Source: Cranoglanis bouderius
Lineage: Eukaryota > Chordata > Actinopteri > Siluriformes > Cranoglanididae
Direction of reading: 5' to 3'
Assembly (NCBI GenBank): GCA_023630585.1
Contig: CM042543.1
Location: 14,671,760-14,735,759, forward strand
Length of the DNA stretch: 64,000 nucleotides
In this document: one piece after another, positions 22,980 to 34,943 of the stretch
Layout of the letters: every line of letters starts with the position of its first letter
Position numbering within the stretch: position 1 is the first letter of the stretch
Made by a program: the position numbers and the translations under genes
The notes under the pieces: model-generated
What the model was told of the DNA's origin: nothing
Seen by the model: only the letters and a program-made list of their open reading frames with translations
Database searches by the model: none

Positions 22980-23112
22980 TACAATAAACTTATGTCATAT
23001 AGTATATCACTTTATTAGATGTTGGTATCTCAGCATTTTCACGAGTATCCTTTAATCTAGCACGGTATCGGACGGATACCTGATACCAGTATCACTATTT
23101 ATGCATCCCTAA
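22980..23112 (-). repeat. hAT-like terminal fragment
   Basis: On the minus strand it begins TAGGGATGCATAAATAGTG and continues with repeated GATAC-type text (GATACTGGTATCAGGTATCC), the usual terminal text of fish hAT elements. Only one end was found. Confidence 0.5.
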
Positions 23113-23879
23113 AAATGCATGCATTTTGGGCTGAAATTTTCCAAAAGGTTGGAGGGAGACAAACACTTACATTGTCATTAAGATAGAAGTAAAATCACTG
23201 AAGCTGGAAAGCCATGGTTCTTCAGGTAGGATCTGAGAGGTCAATGGACGTCACTGCCAACTACTATTGGTACAGCAGTATATATATATATATAAACCAG
23301 TCAGTTTTCATAACTCTAGGTATAATTGACTGGTCACTAATATAGACTTGGCTTAATATAAATCTCAATAACCTAATAAGTATAAACTATGTCAACTTGA
23401 ATGCAATTTTAAGAAAACTAGTAAAAGTACTGTTAAGGTCATAGAAAAATGTTTGAATTTAGAAACACAGGGTTTGACTTATGTGGGTGGAAAGATAAGG
23501 ATTAAAAAGATCTAATGACTCCAATAAATAAACACACATTTGGCTAATTATCAAGATATCAAAGAGGATTTATTCACATTTGGATTGCACTACGGTGTCT
23601 ACGTATCAAACCCCATTCATGAATTTGATGAATCTGACAGAAGTGCTGGAACAGCTCCTTCTGACTAGCGTGACTCTGTTGTCTTCCGTTTACGTCAGAA
23701 GTCCGTGATGTGCGCTGCCGCGTTAAGGCGCCATTATTCTCATAGCCTTCAACTGACCTTTTCTATTCTGTCGCGTTTACACGTCTCTCCCCACATAAAA
23801 CTGGCTGTGAGAAATTAAATAACAGCTAACGGAGATCATTTACGGTGTTGTTTAAATAAAGGCATATGTTTTAGCTGAA

Positions 23880-24000
23880 CTCGGTAGCAGCTCGGACTCA
23901 CCTCGACATCGCAGTGCACAGCGTCAGTAGACAAAAATATCTGCGTCGGGAACAAAATGGCGAACGAGCCTTTCATTTTGACATGCGCAATGGGAGAAAT
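23880..24000 (-). promoter_or_regulatory. Possible divergent first exon opposite arid4a
   Basis: On the minus strand a strong donor reads GATGTCGAG/GTGAGT, with the splice point at about 23902. The upstream sequence contains CGCCATTTTG, a YY1-like element (23954-23963). This could be a first exon of a divergent transcript sharing the arid4a promoter. No downstream exon was identified. Confidence 0.3.
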
Positions 24001-24058
24001 GGTTTATATTTTTCCCTCTGAAATGAGGCCAGCCCACCCTTTCAGTACATTACTTGAT

Positions 24059-24338
24059 CCAATGTATGAAGTAGGCGGGTTGTTTCGAAGAAAGCTTAAC
24101 CAATGATCATGGCAGACAACCTTCGATCAGAAACGTTTAGCCAATCCGATGTCAAATGTGGTCTGTTTTAATTGTAACGATTAGGCCGCCAAGACAGCCA
24201 ATAAGAAAAAAACACTCGTAGCGCCGCTTTCATATTGACCAATCGTTTCTCAAGAAAATGGCCGTCCAATGGAGTTTGTCGTATCAGTGACCCAATCATA
24301 ATTCCAAGAATGTGGCCACCGCGATTAGAGCAGCCAAT
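24059..24338 (+). promoter_or_regulatory. Array of eight same-strand CCAAT boxes upstream of arid4a
   Basis: CCAAT begins at 24059, 24100, 24141, 24198, 24239, 24266, 24292 and 24334. The spacings are 41, 41, 57, 41, 27, 26 and 42. At least three units are visibly related, with CCAATC followed by a TTTC..GAAA-like palindrome (24239, 24292, 24334), which suggests old tandem duplication. CCAAT boxes in promoters are normally bound by NF-Y. The array lies just before a probable first non-coding exon of arid4a. Confidence 0.65.
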
Positions 24339-24431
24339 CGGATTTCGAGAAACACAACCTTGGCTCAACAGCTTGTTATTTCGTTTATGCTTTGCAACCC
24401 AGGCGAGTGGTGAGCGGACATACTGGAGTAT
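24339..24431 (+). other. arid4a: Probable non-coding first exon of arid4a
   Basis: The donor TACTGGAGTAT/GTAAGT at 24431-24432 is a near-perfect 5' splice site just downstream of the CCAAT array. The next exon with a good acceptor (25544-25589) carries the ATG. The transcription start cannot be placed exactly, so the left limit is approximate. Confidence 0.5.
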
Positions 24432-25083
24432 GTAAGTATCTCGGGTCGAGACATTCTATTCAGACAAGTTTTGTCTTGTGGGAGTCGATAATTGTTTACT
24501 TTGTTTGTCAAAAAAAGTAAAGTTTAACGTATTAGGAGGTATTTTCCAAGTGCGTGATTAACACGACGGCAAATTGAATGGCAGTGACTAGCTAGCCAGA
24601 GCTGCTAGGTGGTTTGTTTTCACAGCTAGCTTGCTAACTGGATTTTGTGGAATTATGTTTAGCAGACACAATGACTCGTTATCGGGCACTTTCTCGTCTC
24701 TGTGAAACTTGTAGAGTAGGGAACTGATGTGCGGATGCTAAAAGAATCGACGCCACAGACTCGACAATCTTCCGGAACTAGCTGTGGCTTTTTCAGCTCT
24801 GCCGAGCTGAAGTTCCTAAGCAGGCAGTTTAAATCACCGTAATAGCGATGAACAGTTGAGCAAGGTTAGTTGGCAGACTCTCTATATTTAGCTCGGAGGG
24901 GGAAAAAAAACCGAATCTCTCGACAGACCTCTGTAAATGAGGTTTATGTCGTTTATTCGCTTATCAGTGTAGGTTATAATGTTGATGACAGTTTCCTAAA
25001 GGAAAATATGTGGTAGTTACAGTCGGCAGCAGATTGTAAGGCAAAACCTGACACGGTTCCGGCGGTGAGCTATGATGGCGACG

Positions 25084-25168
25084 TGACACACACATACACA
25101 CATATATATACACACACACACATACACACACACTCTCTCCCTCCCTCTCTCTCTCTCTCTCTCTCTCG
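25084..25168. repeat. (CA)n/(CT)n compound microsatellite
   Basis: CA-rich run with TATA interruptions followed by CT units, in the arid4a 5' region. Confidence 0.9.
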
Positions 25169-25583
25169 GAGTAAAGCGGGAAGAACACACGCACTACTCC
25201 GCGTTTCCCCCTTCCTCTCGTCTGTACTATATTATATCTATGAAGCATTGAAAGCTGGTCAAAACTGGAATTCGTGGTCAGTGGTTTTACGGAATAGTTT
25301 CGAAAAAGCACTTCAGAGCTCGTTGAACATTTTTGTAGCGTGTAAAGGAGGGAGGGTGGCCGCGGCATCGAGCTTGAAAAGAATGCGTGAGTAGTAGCTA
25401 GCCGTTAGCCTGTTAGCATGTCTATGTTCTGTCGTGCTATTCAGTGACTAGAGAGAAAAAAAAAAAAACCTTGACGTATTTTTTTTTTTTTTTTTTGTAA
25501 ACCCGCCTCCATTGTCCACTCTTGCATCTTTTTTGTTTTGCAGCTATCAAAACCAAGCTGGACTCCCCCAAACAGCCATCACA

Positions 25584-28500
25584 ATGAAGGTAAGTGAGCT
25601 CCAGGCTTCAGTTAAAGACAGCAGTGTAGCCGACGCCTCTCAGACCGGTGCCAGACCAACAGCCTGCTTTTACTTGGCAACTTATTTATCAACAACACGT
25701 GTTGTTCTTTAGAAAGTCATTTCATTACATGTGAGCATTTTGCTCATGGTGGTTAACCTGGACGAGCTGCTATGAAATGCCTTCTGCAGAGCTTTGTTTT
25801 TATGCTTTACTAACAAAAGGGTGTATGTGATGAGTGATGAGTAGTGCATTGAATAGAGAATGGCTTGGAGTTATAGTTTGGAGTGAATTGACAGTAAACA
25901 GAAATGAATGTATTTCCTAAGAGTTGTGCTCAAAGTTTGAAATGTTTATGTGCACAGTTTTTGTTTAACCTGCTTAATTTCATGATTGTTTTTTTTTTTT
26001 GTGTGTGTGTGTGCAGGTAGCAGATGAGCCTGCCTACCTGACTGTGGGAACGGATGTTAGTGCTAAATACCGAGGTGCCTTCTGTGAGGCAAAAATCAAG
26101 ACTGTTAAACGGATGGTGAAAGTTAAGGCAAGTTTTAAAAATATGTTTGAATAACACATCAAACAGCACGACCTGAAATTGCTCTGGTGACTGGCCGTCA
26201 TGTATATTATACTTGGTAGGTAGAATATGTAATAAAGGAGTAGCATTCTGTCTGTTGGGCAAGTGAGCGGGTCATGACCGAGTCTTACTTAGCTGTCTAG
26301 TCACAGGTGTCTTTACTGTTGAATATCATTGAACATTTTTGTCTGTTTTTACTGGTTACAACACTCAAGTGCAGACTTGTTATGATAACAGTCATGCCTC
26401 AATTAATTGATGGGAACATGGTGCACTTTGCACTGCCTGTCTTCAAGTGCATAGTTGGCTTAGGATTGAAAAGTGATTTGTCCTGTTTTTCTTATACATT
26501 ATGCATGTTTCAGGTATGATCGCTAAGATATAGTACCTCTTAGTAGTTTAATACCTTAAGATGAACTCTCAGAATATAGAAATGCTCCACTTTACTGTTA
26601 ATCATGTTTCATGTTAGCTAGTCTCACTTGCTTGTCTACTTAAAAAAAAAATATATATATATATATAATAATATAACATACATGCTGGTATCCGAGGCCA
26701 CTTGCTCGGGAAATGAAGTGTTCAGAAGAAAATGAAGAATGCTTTAACTGTATCATGAGCTTGAACCTGAGCTATACTGAATCGTAAGGAGTTAAATCCT
26801 GGACCCTATGTGGGAAGCACCGTTATGACGGATCATGAAGTGCGGCATTTGTGTGTTACACAACCTGATTACTTCACCTTGACTGAACCTGGTTTCTCTC
26901 CTCATCCCTTTCTATTTCTATCCTCCCATCTTTGTGCGTCCTGCTCTCCTACATCTCGTGTATCATGGATTTGTTTCTAGGTGGTGCTCAAAGGAGACAG
27001 TACCTCACAAGTTGTGCAAGATGACCAGGTCAAAGGACCTTTGAGGGTAAGTGATTATTTGCAGCACTGTATGAAAGGATGTTATAAATGAGTTCTAAAT
27101 AGAAATAGATATTCTGTGCCTGCGAGCTCATTGATGGAAACTTGCAGTGCTATTCCACCAGACGGCACGGTACAGTAACAAATCTATGAAGTCATGTTAT
27201 TTCCATTGGCAAATGAACTTTATACACATGCTAAATTTGGTAAAATCTTGCTAGGGCGCTAAGAGTACTGAACAGTGATGTGTGGGTGGAGCTGAAAATG
27301 GTTTTAGGAAGTGCTTTTGTTGGTACACTGATTTGTGCTCCGCATTGGAACAATGATGTCTTTGAGTGTTGTCTCTTGTACTAGGTGCTTTTTGCTCAGT
27401 TTTCAGATGATATTGTAACACATTGTGGCGTGTGTCTTCATGCTATCAGGTGGGCTCCACAGTGGAAGTGAAGAGTGCAGAAGGAGTGTTTAGTGAAGCC
27501 ATCATCAGTAAACTTACAGACGCTAGCTGGTACACTGTGGGTAAGTGCAGGCATAACTCAACAGTCTTACTCTTACTGTCACCAGTACATGTTTATCTTT
27601 GTCACTTGCTGTCTACATGACAAGTGACAACTTGTGCCTTTTTTGCAGTGTTTGATGATGGAGATGAGAAAACACTCAGAAGAACATCACTGTGTCTTAA
27701 AGGTGAAAGGCATTTTGCAGAGAGTGAGGTATGAAACAGTCACATACTGGATGTTGTTTTCGGTATCGGTGCCTTTTTAAGACAGTGTAAATGGACTTTT
27801 TTTTTCTTCTTCTTCTTCTTCTTTTTTTTTTTTTTCTTCCTCCATAGACTTTGGACCAACTGCCTCTGACTAACCCAGAGCACTTTGGCACTCCTGTCAT
27901 TGGAAAGAAGACTAATCGAGGACGGCGTTCTTCTCAAGCAGTGTGAGTATTTGTTTGTTTATTTATTTATATTCAGCTTTGCAAAGTGTTCTGCTTTCGG
28001 TACATTTTTTTTTTCTCTGACTAGTAACCTTGCTGTAAACTGTAGTGTTTAAATTGGAGTCATGTTTAATCTAATACAATATACTGTAGCTCTAAATAGT
28101 TTTCTAACACTGTATTAGTTTTAGACACCTAATAGGTCTGTATTTGGTCAAAAAGTCTTGCTTTTGTGTCCCACTTTCACGTCAAAGAACTGCTGTAACT
28201 TTATTTATATAGCACCCTTCATACATAAAAATGCAGCTCGAAGTGCTGCACAGTAAAGTTTAAATAAACATCAAGCACATGTATGTAATACAGTAAAAAA
28301 AACAACAACAAATAAAATAAAAAATATAATAAAAAAAAAAAGAAAATTGAAGATGGAATAAAAAAGAAACATAGATAAGTTGTATAAACAGCACAACTTA
28401 ATACTTCCTTACTTTTCAACGGGCCTTGACCTTTAGCTTGTCAAACATTTGCTGACAGGACAGATGAAGCACTATTAATTGTATTAGAAGGACAATACAA

Positions 28501-31500
28501 CATGTCACAGTTATGATCAGGGCAAATTATTGTTCTGTAAGTAGCAAGCTCCTTTCTGTGTGTTGCTGTAATGTTAATTACTAACACAGTCCAGTGATGG
28601 TGAGGAAACATGCTCCATAGAGTAGAGTGTTTTTATTAAAAAAAATAAATAAATAAAAATAAAAAATCTGTCAGGCCTGGTCGAAGGAAAAGGTCAGGGT
28701 CTGCCAACAGGCTGGCATGCGAAGTCAAAAACTATGTACTTGAAGGAACTCCAGTATGGCAGTAGCAGACAGAAGGTGGTGTTTCTGTCCAGTGCTAGTC
28801 CTCTGCACTCTGTCCTCCACTCTGCCAGCTCAGAAATGTTACTTGATTTAATGCTAGCGCTGTCACTAGCAGCAGTTTCTCTGATTGCTTCTCTCACCAC
28901 TCGAGATTAGACCGAGGCATTAATAGGAAAACTAAACAAAATGTGCACGCTTGTATGCACCCATGGCAGTCTTTTGCATTTGTAGATGCCTTTTTTACAT
29001 TGGTTGTGCTGAGAGGAAAAATGTGCAGCACTGCATTTTGTCTTCTAGCACTTGCTGTCGTCAGTGTTGTAACCCATAATCTACAGTAGCTACTACTTTA
29101 TAAAGTTCTGTGCATCATATTCCAGCATGTGAGGAGTCTCCTGAATCCTGATAACTTTTAGTTTGTTACAAGTTCAAAGTGTGAGATCACCCTTTGGGAT
29201 GGTGCAGTTTAGGGTGCAGTGGTGTAGTGTGCTGTACCAGTGTAGAGTATTAAGATTGACAGGAGGTATGTAGTAGGTAGTATAATTTTGACTACCAACT
29301 TTGCACCTTTGTCTTGAAAACGTGGAATTTGTTGAAATTGTAATTGTATCTAAAATGTAAAGTTTACAGTATGTTCTTGCCAATAGTAACACTGAGACAA
29401 TACTTCTATTTCTAAAATGCTGATTTTCTTGCTTGTATGCTTGAGTTTTGTTCTTTTTTTCCTAAAAAGGAGAATTTACTTTAATACTCCAACAGTAGTC
29501 CAGATAGACTCTCACAGCATATTTAGCACCACCAACTAATCTCCAAAGAAAATGTCTCTACAGCTAGTTTATCACTTCTGACCTGTTTTAGCAACCGTTT
29601 TTTGTTCCCATCTGTCACTATTATAAACAAGTGCACATAAATTTGCCTGATATTTGTATTATTTTTCAACCTTACATGGCTAGAATTCATTCGCCTTGGT
29701 CACTTTCTGCTTTTCCATTTTGTTCTCCCGCTACTCCAGAGGGACATTACTGTGCGTAGTGTAATTTATTATTATTATAATTATTATTATTTTTGAATGC
29801 TCATATCTTCATGAAGGAATGCATTTCCAATGAGTTTCCTCTTGAATTTTGTAGTGTGGAGGATGAGAAGGAGTCTTCGTCAAGCGAGGAGGAGGAAGAT
29901 GATAGACGGCGACTCAATGATGATCTCTTGGGGAAGGTGGCGCTCATTCAGACTGGACCAGACCAAGAGTGCTGGTTCCATGCCCTGGTGAGCTCTAGCA
30001 GTCTTTCAGAGCTTACTTATTAGAGCCATGAAATAAAGCAGACACTAACAAAGCTGAAGATTAGCAGTAGGATTCTAATGCCCCAACCAGCAGGCAGAGC
30101 TTTTAATGTAACAGATATGTGACAAAGAAAAGCCAACATAGTAAGGTTTTGGGGCACTACAAGCTGCCAGAACAGCATCTGTGTTCCTTGCTATAGATTC
30201 TATAAGGCTTTGTAATTGGACTGTTCTGAATACTATCCTCGAATAAGATATTCCCTCAGTTGGTGTTTTAATGATGGGGTGGTGATTAGCTCTATCAAGT
30301 CAGTCCAAAATGTGTTCCCTTTTGCCATGTGAATGGAGCATTGTCATCCTTTAAGAGAGCACTCTCATCAGTACAGAAATGTTTCATCATAGGATAAAGG
30401 TGATCGGTCCGAATAACTTTTGGATTAATTTACATTGACCAATTCCCTCTAAGGGAACAAGTGGACCCAAACCAAATGCAAAATGCCCCCCAAAACATAA
30501 CAGAGCTACTGGACCTACTCACTGCATGAGTCAAGCTTCAGGCTTGTACTGTTCTCTTCAAGTGTGCCACACATGCACTGAAGCTCCTGCCATAAGTGCC
30601 CCAATAATGAGCCATCTTTCAAAGTCAGTTAGATATTTTTCTTTTGCGACCTTGATCCAAAATTGACATTGACTGGGCCTGTTCAGCATTTTTAAACATA
30701 CCACAGAAGGTAGGATGTTAATTGCTTCACTGTATCATGCAGTACAATTGCCAGGAAGAATCTGCACTGGTTATATTTCTCCACGCATTTATTTAGGTTT
30801 TATTAAATTTGTCACCTGTTTGTATGTTTTCATGATAATTTCTTGTCCTGAGATGCACTGCTGTATCAATAACACCTGATGGGATGCTTAGGTGTAAATC
30901 ATATTTAAATACTTACTTACTTACTTAAATACTTACCAGTTCTTTGCTAAAGGTTATAGATGATATTTGCTAGGGATGCTACTGTCACATCTTAAACATT
31001 TTTATTACACTACTGATATTGGGTTCTGCGTCAGTACTGATGTCCTCCAAGTGAGCAGGTCATTTCTTTGCACGCCACGGTTGCCAAGTTATGCAAAACA
31101 GTACAGGCATGGTGGTGATGTACTTTTAAAACAGTTTGTGTCCAGTCAGTCAACATCACGCACATTCATGGCATAAAATATTTCAGATCAGAATATATCT
31201 AATCTAATTCATGCTGAGAATTTGTGCCTATATAATATAACGCTTGACTTGACTTTGTCCTCTCCAAGGTGATCTCTCCGAGCTGCAATGATGACTTAAC
31301 TGTTAAAAAGGACCAATGCTTAGTGAGGTCATTCGCTGATTCCAAATTGTAAGTTAAAGCACAAAGTACAGTGCACCTTCATGTCACCTGTATGTGTTTG
31401 GAAATTGATGAGAGTTCTGATGCTGCAGGCTTTCAACTGTGACTTTGTTTTACTTGCAATTCTTCTAGTCACACTGTGGCCCGCAATGAAATCCAAGAAT

Positions 31501-34500
31501 TGTGTGTGGACACCATGTGCAAATCGGAGCACTCTGATAAAAACGGTAAGCATGTACATCTGAGCTGAAGTTTGTGTATTCAAAGTGTTCCATGAGCTAA
31601 GCTTCACTTGGCACCTTGTGTCTTTTTACAGGATTTGAGGAAGCACTGCTCTTCCTCCAGACCAAGCAGATCCCTGATGCCTGGAAGATGGATATGAATG
31701 AGATCCTAGAATCCTCCAGCAGTGATGAGGGTGAAAGCAAGGAAAGTGAGGAAGAAGAGAAGGAACCAGAGCCAGAAGAGGTAAGAAACTGTTCATCTTG
31801 CATTATCAAGGAGGATTGTAGGATAATGTATTCAGGGGTTCATTATTTTTAATGGTTCTTTTTTTCTGTCAGTGTGGCGGCATCTAATATATTATGTTGT
31901 AAGTTTGTGGCTGAAAATTGTAGCATAGACTTGTGGGTGGGCAAATGATAAATCCATTGGCTAGGTTACTTGGTGTGTACTCCACTGTACTGCCTAGTAC
32001 CAAGTTTTGGTGTAAAAAAAAAAAAAAAAGCTAACTTGATGTAATAATGTATGGTGAGCTAGCTAAGTGCAATAATACAGACCAAGGGTAATTAAGGAAT
32101 ATGTCTGTTCCCAGGGAGGTGATGTCTATGTATCCATAGTTCTTATCTCTTGATAATGTTTTTAATATAGCAAATTGTAATTGTAACCTCGATTAAAAAG
32201 TTGGCAATGAGCTGTGTTTTCTCCTTACATCACAAGTTACTTGTGATTGCAGTATTACCTGGCTAGTGTCTTTATTTTCTCTCAATATGATTAACCACAT
32301 GATGTCTGCTTGCTGTGTTAGCAGGAGGATTATATGATAGATAAGCGATAGACTTTATTTTGGTCGGTTTCATCAGTGTTTCCACATACCTGCCTGTCCC
32401 TGCCTCTTACAATATGGTCCAAATCAAAACACTTGTTTTGCAAAAGTCAATAGGAATTAGTGTTTATTTTCTTTCTCTAGTTCTTGAACCTATGTGTCTG
32501 GGAGCTTTGTCCATTTCTGAGACTTGGTGGGAGTGTTGCATTTTGGCTAATGATTACTATGAGGTTGAATGACATCCCTGCATTGGGAACCTTTGCCCCA
32601 GGCTGGGACTTGAGCATGCATCAGTAAATACTGTCGCAGTGCTGACTCGGTATTATGTTTGTGTGTGTGTGTGGTTTTAAATTTTTTTTTTTTTTTAAAG
32701 ACATTCCTTTGCTCTGACATGGTGCGATCTGCAGCACCTTGAGTGAAATAAGTGAATGGCCTCAGCATGTGGGGAAAACCCTCAAGCTCAGATCAACAAT
32801 GCTTCATTCTTCCTGCTCCCAGCGCCTGGACAAATAGCCATTCGCTCTGTTTCCGACACTGCTCCCATGGCAACTCTTACTTCCTATGGTTAAGAAAGCT
32901 ATGGGGATTGGCAAAGGGCCAGTGGAGGTGTGCCAGCTCCGGTTGTGGGCTGGTCTGAAACGCTTCACAAGAGCTCCTCTTTCCACACTGTGTCAGGAGT
33001 CTCTGCTTGTGCAGCTCTTGAAGCAGCAGACCAAATGGAACGATAAGCTAGGTTTTGCATGTACAGCGCTTGAGAACTATCTTGGTGCCCACTTTCAGTT
33101 TCATTTCCTGTGAATGATTTGTGGTGCTGATGTATTCCTGCATAGCTGAGTACTTGTGTCGGGGTTATTCTTCTGTTTCTCCTACAGATGCTTCGGATTC
33201 TTGTCATAAACTATTTTAATTCTATTTATTGAGTGATCAAGCCTTTAGTACAGATTATTGGAGCTTTGTTTTGGTACCATAAGCTCTTATGAGACCAACT
33301 GGTATTTGCTCTGTAGTCAGAGAAATGGCTGATCTGCTACTGTTGTAGCACTTTCCACTATAAATGTGTGTTAAAAGTCTGCTTATCTATTACATCTGTA
33401 CATGCTTTTACCACTGAACAGAAAACTTGTTCACTTGACACAATTCAGTTGTCTATGGACACGATCAATTAATGTTTAAAATGCCTGATAATATAACCTG
33501 AATTCAAAACTGTTGCATTCTAACAACAAGGCTCCAAGAATGATTCAGACCTCAGAGAATATCTTATCAAAGCTGTTCTTAAGTAGTTTTCATCAAACCC
33601 TTCAACATTAGAGCAATACAGTAAAAAAGCAGTTTGGAGTATTTATGCTTTGCCAAAGCTTTTATGGTATCCATCTGTAATCAAAACCAAGCTTCAGAAC
33701 CACAAATTCTTCCCTCTGAAAAAGTTGTCCCGTCGATGATACAATAAATCCTCAAAGAATCTTTTGTGTTCTGCAAAAATGTTTGTATAAACATTTACTG
33801 CCTGCCCCTAAAACTGCACTCAGACCTCCATGAATTTAAGGTACATGGGTTCTCCATTTGTAGTTTTTCAGTTCAGGAAAATGGTGACCTTCTATGGTAA
33901 TTGCTCATGCACTACAGATGTGGTAGATGGAGATTACATTGGAAAATATTCGACTTAAATTTAGTTGCTTGAGCCTAAGTCACATGACTTGCGTTAATGG
34001 GTCAAACATGATAGCAGAGAATGGTTTCAGTTACATGAATTATGTTATGTGATGTAACATTTCTGCTGGCTCTCTGATGTACCCTTTAACACTAATTTAC
34101 ACTATTGCATGATGGCATGTGTGACCATGGTGCTTAAAAAGGAGTTTCATTATATGCTGTACATGTGTTACAATTGATTATTTATGAAATTATATTTATT
34201 CCTGATGTTATGAGTCTTGATGTTTTTGCCATTCTTGCATCTTTGATGTACTTGAATGAATTACAAAATTCGTAGGAATCCACGTAACACTTGATTCAGT
34301 ATATTTTTATTCTGTTCCACTACAGTCTACTAAGGTCAGCATTTTGATTTTGTCACTCATTCATTCTCTCTCTCTATCTGTCTTTCTCTCACTGTTTTCA
34401 CTTGCTGTCTCTCTCTGCTTTCATTTTCTCTCTTTCTTTCTTTTTTGTTTTCTCTCTGTGCTTTCACTCTGCGCTCTTTCTCGCTCGCGTGCGTGCTTGC

Positions 34501-34780
34501 TTGCTCGCTGTCCTTTCACTCTGCGCTGACTCTGTCTGTTCTGTCTCTCTCACACTCCTTATCTCTCTCTCTCTCCATGACTTATTTCATTCTGCGCTGT
34601 CTCTCCTGTGTTTGCCGTTTCCTAACCCACCCACCCACAAAAAAGGGTTTTAGCTTGATGGTATTCTTAGCCCCCGATCTAGTGAACAAGTATGAGGATG
34701 TTTTTGTTGGAGACTGCAAAGCACTTAAGTCACTCTGGATAAGGGCATCTACTAAATGCTGTTAATGTAAATGTCTGTGT

Positions 34781-34825
<45 letters not shown>

Positions 34826-34899
34826 CGCTCTCTCTCTCTTGTGCGCGCTCTCTCTCTCTCTCTCTCTCTCTTGTGCGCGCTCTCTCTCTCTCTCGTGCG

Positions 34900-34943
<44 letters not shown>

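Noticed and set aside
27697..27937. Lysine/arginine-rich minus-strand frames
   Set aside because: Translations of the reverse complement of a TTC/T tract across an arid4a intron.
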